NCBI GenBank assembly: GCA_019186825.1
Contig: JABARP010000010.1
Location: forward strand, 235,037-299,036
Source of the DNA: Pyrinomonadaceae bacterium
GTDB taxonomy: Bacteria > Acidobacteriota > Blastocatellia > Pyrinomonadales > Pyrinomonadaceae
Direction of reading: 5' to 3'
Length of the DNA stretch: 64,000 nucleotides
A program made the translations under genes and the position numbers. This document shows, one piece after another, positions 34,974 to 43,453 of this stretch. The stretch's first letter is position 1, and every line of letters starts with the position of its first letter. The notes beneath the pieces are model-generated. The model saw only the letters and a program-made list of their open reading frames with translations, had not been told where the DNA came from and searched no databases.

Positions 34974-35339
34974 ATGCAGGAAAAACGTAGCAGTTCCCGA
35001 TACATCATCTCCTTCCCGATCCGCGTAAAATGGCGTGATGACAGCGGAAAGGAAGTCATCCAGGACGGCCTGACCGAGAATGTCGGGCTTGAAGGGACGC
35101 TCGTTTACCTGCCGCGCGGGCTCCCGAGCGTCGGTAGCAAAGTCCAGCTTACCGTTACCGAGAATCCGGAAGATGAAGTTTCCGTGACCGCTTCCGTGAT
35201 CCGCCTCGAACGCAATGCCGCCCATCCTCAGGCCGCTCTTCAGCTCGAGGCCGGCGTTCGTGTTTGGAAGAAGAAAGTCTGGGAGGCGGCCGGTGCTGTC
35301 ATCGCAGCGGAGACGCCCGACGAAGCCGACGACTGGTAA
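34974..35339 (+). CDS. PilZ-domain-like protein
   Basis: A 121-residue PilZ-like protein. The N-terminal KRSSSRYIISFPIRVKW stands in for the RxxxR motif, and DGLTENVGLEGTLVYL keeps N-x-G-x-x-G where c-di-GMP binders have D/N-x-S-x-x-G. VGSKVQLTV and a later VIRLERNAAHPQAAL complete the barrel. It shares these blocks with the protein at 8555, so the two are paralogues. Ligand binding is uncertain because the serine is a glycine. It is followed 32 bases later by the saccharopine dehydrogenase-like gene. Confidence 0.75.
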   Translation: MQEKRSSSRYIISFPIRVKWRDDSGKEVIQDGLTENVGLEGTLVYLPRGLPSVGSKVQLTVTENPEDEVSVTASVIRLERNAAHPQAALQLEAGVRVWKKKVWEAAGAVIAAETPDEADDW

Positions 35340-35371
35340 TTTCCCCCGAATTCTAAGACCCTTAAGTAATT

Positions 35372-36529
35372 ATGAAGATCCTTGTGCTGGGTGCCGGCCG
35401 AATGGGGCATGGTGCCGTTTTTGATCTCGTGCGGAATTCGCCCGCCGTTGAGGCTGTAACGGTCGCCGACGCCGACCTTTCAAAGGCTCAGGCCGTTGCG
35501 GCCCATTTTCCCGAAGGGCAGGTCACGGCCGTCGCTTTTGACGCCGCGGACGAGGCAGCAGCCGTCGAACTGATGCGCGGCCACGGGGCCGTCATCTCCT
35601 GTGTGAATTATTGGTACAACGTTTCGCTTTCACGAGCGGCGATCGCTGCCGGGGCGAATTTCTGCGATCTTGGAGGCAACAACACGATCGTCGACCAGCA
35701 GCTTGCTCTCGACGCCGAAGCCCGCACCGCCGGCGTCAATATCATTCCGGACTGCGGACTTGCACCGGGAATGGTCTCGATCCTTGCGGAGCTTGCCGTA
35801 TCGCGTCTCGATGCGGCAGAGAGCGTTCGTATACGCGTAGGCGGTCTTCCGCAAAAGCCCGAGCCGCCGCTCGACTATCAGCTCGTCTTCAGCGTCGAAG
35901 GCTTGATCAATGAATACATCGAGCCCGCACGCGTCATTCGCGACGGGGAGATCGTCGAGGTCGAATCGATGACCGAGATCGAGGAACTCGCCTTCGAGGG
36001 CTTTCCGCCGCTCGAAGCCTTCCAAACCTCCGGCGGGACATCGACCTTGCCCGACACCTTTCTCGGCAAGCTTCGTGAGCTTGATTACAAGACGATCCGC
36101 TACGCGGGACATTCTGAGAAATTCAAGACGATGATCGACCTCGGGCTCTGTTCCAGCGAGAAGGTCGCGGTTGGCGACGAAAGCGTCATCCCACGAAAGG
36201 TATTCGGACGACTGCTCGAAATGAATCTGCCTGCCGATGGCCCGGACTATGTTCTCGTGCGGGTCGAGGCGGTGGGTGAGAAAGCCGGGAAGCGGCAGAC
36301 GGTTAGATTCGAGATCGTGGATAGTCTCGACACCGAGAACAATATCTCCGCGATGATGCGGACGACCGCGTTCCCGGCGTCGATCATCGCCCAAATGATG
36401 GCAGACGGGCGCGTGAGATCGCGCGGTGCCGTCCCGCAGGAAAAGGCAATTGACCCCGACGCTTTCCTCGCAGAGCTACGCCGCCGCGGCATCACTGTCC
36501 GCGAGACGGAAATGGCTGCGTCGGCATAG
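35372..36529 (+). CDS. Saccharopine dehydrogenase-family protein (lysine dehydrogenase-like)
   Basis: A 385-residue NAD(P)-dependent oxidoreductase. It opens with a Rossmann fold MKILVLGAGRMGHGAVFDL and continues with VISCVNYWYNVSLSRAAIAAGANFCDLGGN and IIPDCGLAPGMVSILAELA, the blocks shared by saccharopine reductases and the archaeal or thermophilic L-lysine 6-dehydrogenases. The length fits the stand-alone enzyme. A role in lysine catabolism is the best guess, but no partner genes (LAT, AASS) are nearby. Confidence 0.85.
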   Translation: MKILVLGAGRMGHGAVFDLVRNSPAVEAVTVADADLSKAQAVAAHFPEGQVTAVAFDAADEAAAVELMRGHGAVISCVNYWYNVSLSRAAIAAGANFCDLGGNNTIVDQQLALDAEARTAGVNIIPDCGLAPGMVSILAELAVSRLDAAESVRIRVGGLPQKPEPPLDYQLVFSVEGLINEYIEPARVIRDGEIVEVESMTEIEELAFEGFPPLEAFQTSGGTSTLPDTFLGKLRELDYKTIRYAGHSEKFKTMIDLGLCSSEKVAVGDESVIPRKVFGRLLEMNLPADGPDYVLVRVEAVGEKAGKRQTVRFEIVDSLDTENNISAMMRTTAFPASIIAQMMADGRVRSRGAVPQEKAIDPDAFLAELRRRGITVRETEMAASA

Positions 36530-36540
36530 CCTGTCGAAAA

Positions 36541-37653
36541 CTATTTGTCGTTAGCTTTTGCTATTGCTGCGACGAATCTCTCGAAAAGATATTCGGAATC
36601 ATGCGGGCCGGGAGCAGATTCAGGATGATATTGGACAGAGAAGATCGGGAGCGTTCGATGCCGTAGGCCCGCGACGGTGTTGTCGTTCAGGTTGATGTGA
36701 GTAACCTCGATGTCCGCCGGTAGCGATCCCGCATCGACGGCGAATCCGTGGTTGTGCGATGCGATCTCGATCCTGCCGGTCGTGAGGTCTTTGATCGGCT
36801 GATTTCCGCCGCGATGGCCGAACTTCAGCTTGTAGGTCTTGCCGCCAAACGCTTCGCCGATAAGCTGGTGGCCGAGGCAGATGCCGAACATCGGCGTGTG
36901 GCTTTCGGCGAGTTTTCTGATCTCGGCGATCGTTTCCGTCATCGAAGCCGGGTCGCCCGGGCCGTTCGAGAGGAAGATGCCGTCCGGCTCCAACGCAAGA
37001 ACCTCCTCGGCCGTGGTCTCTGCGGGCACGACCGTGATCCGGCAGCCGAACTTCGCAAACTCACGCAGCGAATTCGTCTTTACGCCGAAATCGTACGCGA
37101 CAATGTGATAATTTGGCTTCGGCCCGGCGTCCGCCTCGTAGGTGAATGCGGTGTCAACCGTTACTGAGCTTGCGAGCTCACGGTTCTGCATTTCCGGCTG
37201 TGCGAGAACCTTCGCGAGCAGCGCGTCCTTGTCGGTATCAACGGACGAAATGCCGGCGCGCATCGCACCTTTGTCGCGTATGTGCCGAACGAGAGCCCGC
37301 GTGTCGATGTGCTCGATGCCGACGATGTTATTCGCCTTCAGATAGTCGTCGAGCGACATCGTTGAGCGGAAGTTCGAGACGATACGGCTTGATTCGCGGA
37401 CGACAAATCCCTCTGCCCACGTCTTTCGGCTCTCGACATCCTCGCTATTTACGCCGTAGTTGCCGATCAGCGGATACGTCATCGTAACGATCTGGCCCGC
37501 GTACGACGGATCGGTCAGGATCTCCTGATAACCGGACATCGAGGTGTTGAAAACGATCTCCCCAAAGGTCTCACCGACCGCGCCGAACGAAATTCCCTCA
37601 AAAACGCGTCCGTCCTCAAGGACAAGGATCGCCTTTACACTTTGGTCCTGCAT
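36541..37653 (-). CDS. carA: Carbamoyl-phosphate synthase small subunit
   Basis: CarA is the glutamine amidotransferase subunit that feeds ammonia to CarB for arginine and pyrimidine synthesis. The 370-residue product has the N-terminal small-subunit domain ([37 protein letters not shown]) and a C-terminal class I amidotransferase domain. The nucleophile sits in [17 protein letters not shown], and the His/Glu pair in [19 protein letters not shown]. Length is normal. carB is not in the window. It lies 62 bases downstream of lepB on the same strand. Confidence 0.96.
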   Translation of the reverse strand: MQDQSVKAILVLEDGRVFEGISFGAVGETFGEIVFNTSMSGYQEILTDPSYAGQIVTMTYPLIGNYGVNSEDVESRKTWAEGFVVRESSRIVSNFRSTMSLDDYLKANNIVGIEHIDTRALVRHIRDKGAMRAGISSVDTDKDALLAKVLAQPEMQNRELASSVTVDTAFTYEADAGPKPNYHIVAYDFGVKTNSLREFAKFGCRITVVPAETTAEEVLALEPDGIFLSNGPGDPASMTETIAEIRKLAESHTPMFGICLGHQLIGEAFGGKTYKLKFGHRGGNQPIKDLTTGRIEIASHNHGFAVDAGSLPADIEVTHINLNDNTVAGLRHRTLPIFSVQYHPESAPGPHDSEYLFERFVAAIAKANDK

Positions 37654-37715
37654 TAGGACTCAATTTTAACTGAGCGCGCGGCAGTTGGCGAATTAACGAT
37701 GGTTCCGGATTGATC

Positions 37716-38423
37716 CTATCGATCGACGTCTTCGTCGACAGGGACGGTGGGCGTCGGCGTGGGAAGCTGGTTCGGGTACTCTCCGTGTTCGAGAAAGCCC
37801 ATATTTGCGGGCTTCCAGTAGCGGAAAAATGCCTTGCCGTAGATGTATTTTTCGGGAACAAGGCCCCAAGAGCGGGAATCGAGCGAGTTGTCGCGGTTAT
37901 CGCCGAGCACGAAATAATGATGCTTTTCGACGATCCGCGGCGAGAGGTTCGGGAACGAGCTGTTGTGCGCCGAATCCAGGTATTCTTCGTCGAGCACATT
38001 GCCGTTAATGATGACCTTGCCTGAGCGTATCTCGACCGTTTCGCCGGGCAGGCCGATAACACGCTTTACAAAACTCTTGTCCGGATCGTTCGGATACCAG
38101 AACACAACGATATCGCCGCGTTCGATATGGCCCCAGCTGTAGCCCTGGATCTTGTAATAAACGAGCTTGTTGACGAGCAGGCGTTCGCCATCGTGCAATT
38201 CCGGGAGCATCGACGTGCCTTCGACAACGACGGGTTGGACAAAGAACACGCCGAAAAGGATAAAAACGACAATGATGAGGAAGATATCCCGCGCAAGCTT
38301 GAAGCCCTCGGAGAGCAATCCGTGGCGCGACTCACGTTTTAGCGACGTAACGGCAATATCATGGTCATCGTTTTGATGGACCTCGCCGAATGCTATCTGC
38401 TTTTTGCTGCTCGGACCGAACAT
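37716..38423 (-). CDS. lepB: Signal peptidase I
   Basis: The leader peptidase that removes signal peptides from exported proteins. The 235-residue product has one N-terminal membrane anchor (IFLIIVVFILFGVFFVQPVVV), then the catalytic Ser in VEGTSMLPELHDGE, the general-base Lys in KSFVKRVIGLPGE, and VLGDNRDNSLDSRSWG. A Pro-Thr tail (PTPTPTVPVDEDVDR) is unusual for this enzyme but recalls other proteins in this window. The ATG at 38423 is used, with a GGA-containing upstream; a start at 38609 would overlap the divergent gene. Confidence 0.93.
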   Translation of the reverse strand: MFGPSSKKQIAFGEVHQNDDHDIAVTSLKRESRHGLLSEGFKLARDIFLIIVVFILFGVFFVQPVVVEGTSMLPELHDGERLLVNKLVYYKIQGYSWGHIERGDIVVFWYPNDPDKSFVKRVIGLPGETVEIRSGKVIINGNVLDEEYLDSAHNSSFPNLSPRIVEKHHYFVLGDNRDNSLDSRSWGLVPEKYIYGKAFFRYWKPANMGFLEHGEYPNQLPTPTPTVPVDEDVDR

Positions 38424-38596
38424 TTCCAAAGGGTTTTGACGCTGAGAATGCGCGAAAAAGTTGCTAACATCCCGCTTCTCGTTAACGGGATGCACTCCTA
38501 ACTCATTATAATCAAATGCAAGGACACGTGTTGTCAAAGGAATTCTTTGCTTCTTACGCTCCAAGTACCGCCCGGAAGATAGGAGACTTACCAGAA

Positions 38597-39721
38597 ATGG
38601 ATCCCACAATTAGATCGCAATTCGCCACGACCGAGAAATTTGCATACCTGAACAGCGCAGCGATCGCGCCGCCTCCAAAAGCCGCGATCGCGGCCGTCCT
38701 CTCACAGCTCGAAGATGCCGCCGTTTATGCCGGACTGCGTTTCGGTGCCTGGGTGGACACAAAGAAACGCTGCCGTGCGCTGATGGCCCACATCCTCGGC
38801 GTCCGAGACGAGCAGATCGCGTTTATGCGAAACACGTCGGACGGCTTCTCGACGATCGCGAACGGCATCAAGTGGGCGTCCGGCGAAAACATCGTGAGCT
38901 TTGCGGACGAATTCCCCGCAAATTTTTACGCCTGGCGGAATGTTCGTGACCGGCACGGAGTTGAGTTACGTCTCGCTCCCGAGCGAGACGGGCGGATCGA
39001 CCTCGACGAGCTCATCGGCTTGATCGATTCGAATACGCGTCTTGTTACGCTTAGCTCGGTGCAGTTCGCCTCCGGTTTTCGCAGCGATCTTGCCCGCGTC
39101 GCCGAAGCGGCGCACAAGGTCGATGCGCTCTTTTGCGTCGATCTGATCCAGGGCCTCGGTGCTCACGCCTACGACCTGCCGGCGTTGGGCGTCGATGCGG
39201 CCTGCGGAGCATCGCACAAATGGCTGTGCGCGCCGGAAGGCATCGGCTACATTTACCTCTCGGATCGCGCGCACGAGCGGATCTCACCGACGCTTGTCGG
39301 CTGGATCAGTATGGAAGACGCTTGGGATTTTGCCGATCGCGAACAGGATTACAAACCGAACGCCCTAGCGTGGGAGACGGGAACGGGCCCTTCAGCCTTG
39401 TTTTACGGGCTGGAGGCAAGCCTAAAGCTCCTCATCGAAGCCGATCTTGCAAAGGTCGAGACGTACCTCGACGACCTTTCAAACTATCTTTGCGAGAAGA
39501 TCGCCTCGAAGGATTACGAGATCGTAAGTTCACGCGAAAACGGCGAGCGTTCGGCGATCGTGTGCATACGGCACAAAGGCGGGCTCACGCCGAATGAGAT
39601 CGCGGCGCGGCTTGAGGAAGAGAACGTGCTCGTAAGCCCGCGGCTAGATCGTATTCGTATCGCGCCGCATTTCTTCAACAACAAGGAAGATATCGACCGG
39701 CTTGCGGACGCACTGATGTGA
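38597..39721 (+). CDS. Aminotransferase class V-fold PLP enzyme (cysteine desulfurase-like)
   Basis: A 374-residue PLP-dependent enzyme of the NifS/IscS/isopenicillin-epimerase group. It begins with FAYLNSAAIAPPPKAAIAAV, contains RNTSDGFSTIANGI and CVDLIQGLGAHAYD, and has the PLP lysine in GASHKWLCAPEGIGYIYL. The late LVSPRLDRIRIAPHFFNN is typical. The ATG at 38597 has AGGAG 11 bases upstream; 38516 would add a non-conserved extension. No isc/suf genes are nearby, so the substrate (cysteine, selenocysteine or other) is open. Confidence 0.86.
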   Translation: MDPTIRSQFATTEKFAYLNSAAIAPPPKAAIAAVLSQLEDAAVYAGLRFGAWVDTKKRCRALMAHILGVRDEQIAFMRNTSDGFSTIANGIKWASGENIVSFADEFPANFYAWRNVRDRHGVELRLAPERDGRIDLDELIGLIDSNTRLVTLSSVQFASGFRSDLARVAEAAHKVDALFCVDLIQGLGAHAYDLPALGVDAACGASHKWLCAPEGIGYIYLSDRAHERISPTLVGWISMEDAWDFADREQDYKPNALAWETGTGPSALFYGLEASLKLLIEADLAKVETYLDDLSNYLCEKIASKDYEIVSSRENGERSAIVCIRHKGGLTPNEIAARLEEENVLVSPRLDRIRIAPHFFNNKEDIDRLADALM

Positions 39722-39740
39722 TCGTTGAGTTTGGAGTTTT

Positions 39741-40496
39741 CTAGTCTTTGCCTACGATCTCGGGTGTGAGACCGTCGAGATTGAGCCGGACCATGCCGCC
39801 CGCGTCTGAGAATGTCGGCATTCGAGCACGTTCTTTTTCCCGATAGCGGAAGTAGATAAGCCCGAAGAGGGCACCGAACACGCCGGCAAACGTGATCCCC
39901 AAAAGGATCGCGTAGAATGTCGAAAGGAAAACGCCTGCGGTCGTTATCGTAAAATCGCGTTCGGCCTTTGTCGGCACATCGGGCGCGGGCCCGAGCCACT
40001 GCACGTATTTCTGATACTTGACCTGATCGAGCAACGCGTTTGCAGCCGCCGCGTCGTTTGGGTCGAGGACGAACACGCTGTAATTCCCGATCCTGCGATA
40101 AACGGTCGTGCTTCCCGTGGGAATGGCGGCCGTAACCTTTTGATCCTCAAAAACAGAGGCCTGCGGCGTCGGGAATTCTACAATTACAAGCCTTCCCACC
40201 GGATAGACGGCCGTTGCGGCCTCGACACCTTCCGTAAAATCGATAGCGCTTAGCTCCGGCCGCTCACCCGTTGCCCGTGCCAGATCAGCCGCATTGCGTG
40301 CGTAAACCGCAGAATTCTTAACCGTTTCCCATTCGGGCAGGTGCAGCAGGACCGCGGGAGTCTTGTCCTCTTCGGGTGCGGCGGGCTTCTTTGCTTCCTG
40401 CGCAGCGACCTGTATGCCCGCAAACAGTAGGAGCAGGACGGCAGATCTAAAATTTGAAGCGTGAAGGAACTTCACGGCCTTTGAAACGAACCGCAT
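39741..40496 (-). CDS. Exported hypothetical protein with C-terminal membrane helix
   Basis: A 251-residue protein with an N-terminal export signal (SAVLLLLFAGIQVAAQ), an extracytoplasmic domain of about 150 residues, and a C-terminal helix (AGVFLSTFYAILLGITFAGVFGALFGLIYF) followed by a basic R/K tail and a short cytoplasmic end. The domain core includes VGRLVIVEFPTPQASVFE and YRRIGNYSVFVLDPNDAAAA. I do not recognise the family. The ATG at 40496 is preferred over 40541. A perfect palindrome lies in its promoter region at 40580-40595. Confidence 0.65.
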   Translation of the reverse strand: MRFVSKAVKFLHASNFRSAVLLLLFAGIQVAAQEAKKPAAPEEDKTPAVLLHLPEWETVKNSAVYARNAADLARATGERPELSAIDFTEGVEAATAVYPVGRLVIVEFPTPQASVFEDQKVTAAIPTGSTTVYRRIGNYSVFVLDPNDAAAANALLDQVKYQKYVQWLGPAPDVPTKAERDFTITTAGVFLSTFYAILLGITFAGVFGALFGLIYFRYREKERARMPTFSDAGGMVRLNLDGLTPEIVGKD

Positions 40497-40579
40497 ACGA
40501 CGTTCGGTGTCTAATTGATATGCAGATTTTAGCATTTGCAAGAGAATTAGCGAGTTTCAGCGGTAGGTTTTGATAAAAA

Positions 40580-40595
40580 TGCACCATTTGGTGCA
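40580..40595. promoter_or_regulatory. Palindrome TGCACCA-TT-TGGTGCA, possible operator
   Basis: A perfect 7-bp inverted repeat with a 2-base spacer, 84 bases upstream of the minus-strand gene start. There is no T-run, so it is more like an operator than a terminator. Confidence 0.5.
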
Positions 40596-40734
40596 ACTCC
40601 GGCCGCATTCGCACGTTCATTAGACAGCCGAAACCAATATTTGATGCGCGGCGAATACACAAAATATGCCTAAAAAATCGAACAAATCCATAAAACAGGC
40701 GTGTTTAAGGGAATTAGACTCAAAAACGCTCGGT

Positions 40735-40751
40735 TTGGCACGGCAATTGTT
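40735..40751 (+). promoter_or_regulatory. Candidate sigma-54 (-24/-12) promoter of the ECF sigma gene
   Basis: TTGGCACG-GCAA-TTGTT matches the sigma-54 consensus (TGGCACG-N4-TTGCW) except for T in place of the -12 C. The GG to GT spacing is correct. The predicted start near 40761 lies just before a strong AGGAGGGGA ribosome site and the ATG at 40778. Confidence 0.6.
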
Positions 40752-40777
40752 TTAAGAATGGTCAGGAGGGGAGAGCA

Positions 40778-41443
40778 ATGACAACAGAAGCATTAAACTT
40801 TCCGGTTTTTCATAGTCATAACGGCGTTAGCGCCGATAACGTGGTCTTTGATACGGCACCGGCTGCGAATCTTAGAAAGGCGAAAGATCTCGACCTTGCA
40901 CAAGCAGCGGCCGAAGGCAGCATGCCGGCCTTCGAAGAACTATATAATCGCCATCATCGCCGGGTTTACGCCATCTGCTTGCGGATGCTCCAGAATGCGT
41001 CCGAGGCGGAAGATTTGACCCAGGATGTCTTTATACAGCTTTATCGTAAGATCGGCAGCTTTCGCGGCGACTCTGCCTTTACCACATGGCTGCATCGTAT
41101 GACCGTTAACCAGGTCTTGATGCACTTCAGGAAAAGGACGGTCAAGTTCGAGAAAGTTACCGAAGAGGGCGAAACGCCCGATCAGATCGTCGCCGGGACG
41201 TCGAACCCGCTAAAGATGCAGGTCGTCGATAAGATCGCACTTGAGGATGCGATCGAGCAGCTGCCGGACGGTTACAAGAACGTATTCGTCCTGCACGACG
41301 TCGAGGGCTTCGAGCATGAAGAGGTCGCCCAGATTCTCGGGTGCTCTGTCGGCACATCGAAGTCGCAGCTGCATAAGGCGAGACTCAAGCTGCAGCGTCT
41401 CTTGAAGAAGAAGGCAAATCCGCGTCTCGTTGCGTTCGGCTGA
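40778..41443 (+). CDS. RNA polymerase sigma factor, ECF (sigma-70 family)
   Basis: A 221-residue sigma factor with a 45-residue N-terminal extension. Region 2 shows [21 protein letters not shown], then [39 protein letters not shown]. Region 4 shows [52 protein letters not shown]. It should direct transcription of a stress or envelope regulon. No anti-sigma gene is adjacent. A candidate sigma-54 promoter precedes it, which would place one alternative sigma factor under another. Confidence 0.92.
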   Translation: MTTEALNFPVFHSHNGVSADNVVFDTAPAANLRKAKDLDLAQAAAEGSMPAFEELYNRHHRRVYAICLRMLQNASEAEDLTQDVFIQLYRKIGSFRGDSAFTTWLHRMTVNQVLMHFRKRTVKFEKVTEEGETPDQIVAGTSNPLKMQVVDKIALEDAIEQLPDGYKNVFVLHDVEGFEHEEVAQILGCSVGTSKSQLHKARLKLQRLLKKKANPRLVAFG

Positions 41444-41471
41444 TCGGACTCAATCCAACTTGTCTCTTATC

Positions 41472-41504
41472 AGGCCTCTCGACACCCGAGAGGCCTTCTT
41501 GTTT
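41472..41504 (+). terminator. Rho-independent terminator of the ECF sigma gene
   Basis: A 10-bp stem AGGCCTCTCG / CGAGAGGCCT is followed by TCTTGTTT, starting 29 bases after the stop. Confidence 0.85.
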
Positions 41505-41590
41505 CAGACCGAAACAGACCTCCGACAAACCGCCCACGCGAAAAACAAACAAAAAAGCACTTCACGCTCCGGTGAAATGCCTGTATTCTA

Positions 41591-41666
41591 TGGAGCCACC
41601 CGTCGGATTTGAACCGACGACCTTTCGATTACGAATCGAATGCTCTACCAACTGAGCTAGGGTGGC
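41591..41666 (-). tRNA. tRNA-Thr (anticodon CGT), CCA encoded
   Basis: Read on the minus strand, the 76-nt sequence starts GCCACCC, paired with GGGTGGC before UCCA. The D-arm is CTCAGTTGGTAGAG, the anticodon stem-loop TTCGA-TTCGTAA-TCGAA gives anticodon CGT, and the T-arm is GTCGG-TTCAAAT-CCGAC. All four stems pair fully and CCA is encoded. Confidence 0.95.
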
Positions 41667-41919
41667 GTAAATTGTGGTTCGAGAGGTGCGGGTTGTGCTC
41701 TCTCTCATTTCCGGCCGGGCAGAAAGCCTCAAAGCAATGAGCTGCCCATCGAGGCCGAACTTCAAAATATACGTAAACACGGGGCCGAGTGTCAAGGTTC
41801 AAGGGCATTTCGAGCGATCGCGTCCGTCGGAAAATGCTGTGTTCGGTCCGGATCGTGTCTGCATTTGCAAAGCTGCCGAGAGGGTGGTAACATCCGACAA
41901 GGTTGGTAAAACGGACGTT

Positions 41920-42471
41920 ATGAACAAGATCGATAGAGACAATGCATTCAGTTCGAGGCTTAAGAAGGTGTTCGAGTTTGCAACGATGGCGGAGGTCGGA
42001 AAGCGGTTGAATGTACCGCACGCGACGGTCAGGAACTATTATAACGGCCGTCTTCCCGCGCCTGACATCCTCATAAAGATCGCCAACGAAACCGGCGTCT
42101 CGCTCACGTGGCTGCTCACGGGCAAGGGCGACATGTTCGTAACCGGCCGCGGGACGAAGAATATCGGCCAGGCACTCGAAGAGTTGATCAACGAGATAGT
42201 CGATCGCCGGCTTGCGGAGATCGAGAAGAATAAGCGTCGATCCACGAACAAGAATATCCCAGCGTTCGATATCGACGTTTCGGTCGGGCGATTCAACGAC
42301 CCGAAGGTGATCCTTACCGAATGGTATGAGTTCGATGGCGAGAAGCCGCCGAAAGATTTCAGCGTCGTTTTCTTCCGCGGTTGGGAAACATTCACGTCGG
42401 AAGAGAAGGTCGAGGCCATACGCGACGCTCGACGCGTTCTCGATCGCGCTAAAAAGGTCAAAAAGAAATAG
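41920..42471 (+). CDS. CI-repressor-type HTH regulator
   Basis: A 183-residue protein. The N-terminal domain (FSSRLKKVFEFATMAEVGKRLNVPHATVRNYYNGRLPAPDILIKIANETGVSLTWLLTGKG) matches the phage CI-type helix-turn-helix fold. A charged linker rich in Lys/Arg/Glu follows, and a C-terminal part ends RDARRVLDRAKKVKKK. It is not a LexA-like autoprotease as far as I can see. The ATG at 41920 is used; the frame extends further upstream without a conserved-looking sequence. The next gene is an ImmA/IrrE peptidase, a frequent partner of such repressors. Confidence 0.8.
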   Translation: MNKIDRDNAFSSRLKKVFEFATMAEVGKRLNVPHATVRNYYNGRLPAPDILIKIANETGVSLTWLLTGKGDMFVTGRGTKNIGQALEELINEIVDRRLAEIEKNKRRSTNKNIPAFDIDVSVGRFNDPKVILTEWYEFDGEKPPKDFSVVFFRGWETFTSEEKVEAIRDARRVLDRAKKVKKK

Positions 42472-42479
42472 ACGCTACA

Positions 42480-42600
42480 GCATTGAGAGGGCAATTCTCT
42501 GCGGTCCTTGCGTTTGAAATCAAATGCAAAGCAGAAAACGCAAAGAGCGCAAAGGGGAGACCGCAAAGGACGCGGAGAGACTCTTAGTGTTGCCCGAGCG
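42480..42600. repeat. Dispersed CGCAAAG-type foldback repeat
   Basis: The spacer between the regulator and peptidase genes holds GGTCCTTGCGTTTG followed by AACGCAAAGAGCGCAAAGG. These are the same words, in opposite orientations, that build the repeats at 5.1-5.5 kb and 62.5-63.4 kb. Confidence 0.65.
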
Positions 42601-42638
42601 GCGAAGCTAGGCTTCTGCCAAAATTTTTCTTCCCTTGC

Positions 42639-42659
42639 GTGTATCATCTATGATACACT
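42639..42659 (+). promoter_or_regulatory. Probable operator of the ImmA/IrrE gene, TGTATC-N6-GATACACT
   Basis: GTGTATCA-TCTA-TGATACAC is a perfect 8-bp inverted repeat overlapping a -10-like TATGAT/TACACT, about 40 bases before the ATG at 42699. The core TGTATC-N6-GATACACT is identical in half-site, spacing and trailing CT to the toxin-antitoxin operator at 19177-19196. Confidence 0.6.
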
Positions 42660-42698
42660 GTTGCAATCGCGAGCAGTTTGACGCGATCTTCTCACAAA

Positions 42699-43148
42699 AT
42701 GCGATCCATCGAAGAAAAAGGCAGGAGTTTACGCGTCGGCTGGGGCAAAAGGCCGCTGACCGACGAAGATTTTCAGCGGCTTTGTAAGCGATTTCGCGTT
42801 AAGGTGACGGAGATGCCGCTCAATTCGGGCGGTTTTTATTACCGTGTAAAGGGCCGCGACCATATCGCGATCGACAGCCGTTTGAGCGGGATAGCGAAGC
42901 TGAAAGTGCAGTTTCACGAGCTTGCACACTTCCTTCTGCATGCGCCGGAGAGCGGTGCGACGGCGAATTTCCTAAGCGTCGGACAGAAAACGCGTGTGGA
43001 ATATGAGGCGGACGCGTTCGCGCTTTGTGCTCTCATCCCTCGACAGTGGCTCGAGCATCGTGCCGTCGAGGAAATTCTTGGCTCGGAAGACATACCGCAG
43101 GAGATGCTGACCGAGCGGCTCGGTGTATTTTTGACCTACGGGATCTAG
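42699..43148 (+). CDS. ImmA/IrrE-family metallopeptidase
   Basis: A 149-residue zinc peptidase. The core is KLKVQFHELAHFLLHAPE with the HExxH motif, followed about 30 residues later by VEYEADAFALCALIP holding the third ligand Glu. Such proteases usually cleave a cognate repressor to induce a stress or mobile-element response. Here the CI-type regulator 228 bases upstream is the obvious candidate target. The ATG at 42699 is chosen over a TTG at 42678. Confidence 0.88.
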   Translation: MRSIEEKGRSLRVGWGKRPLTDEDFQRLCKRFRVKVTEMPLNSGGFYYRVKGRDHIAIDSRLSGIAKLKVQFHELAHFLLHAPESGATANFLSVGQKTRVEYEADAFALCALIPRQWLEHRAVEEILGSEDIPQEMLTERLGVFLTYGI

Positions 43149-43366
43149 GCTTTTAGATGTGCGCGATATGCCGCCATCGCCTCGGACGCGCCGGCGTGCA
43201 TTATCTCGGGTTTGTGGTATTTCCAATACTTTTCGAACTCTTCGTCCGACATCGCGGCGTTCTCGGTGCGGGTTTTCTGTTTTAGAAACTCTTCCGCCCA
43301 CGCTCTTTTTTCCGAATCATTGTTCAACGCAGCTCTTGCGCCGTGCATCAAATTGTCGCGTTCCAT
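43145..43366 (-). CDS. Small hypothetical protein, 73 residues
   Basis: A small, highly charged, mostly helical protein (MERDNLMHGARAALNNDSEKR ... EEFEKYWKYHKPEIMHAGASE). No family is recognised. GAGG lies about 12 bases before the ATG. It converges with the ImmA/IrrE gene and overlaps its end by 4 bases. The composition is that of a genuine soluble protein and not a shadow frame. Confidence 0.55.
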   Translation of the reverse strand: MERDNLMHGARAALNNDSEKRAWAEEFLKQKTRTENAAMSDEEFEKYWKYHKPEIMHAGASEAMAAYRAHLKA

Positions 43367-43453
43367 TTCTGTATCGTTCCTCTATGGTAGATTAGTAGAA
43401 CGTCCGCGAGACACGCAAGGACCGAAGATCCTTTAGGAGACCACGTTATCAAG

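Noticed and set aside
41674-41919. N-terminal extension of the CI-type regulator
   Set aside because: The extra 82 residues overlap the region just beyond the tRNA gene and show no conserved pattern; the ATG at 41920 starts the HTH domain.
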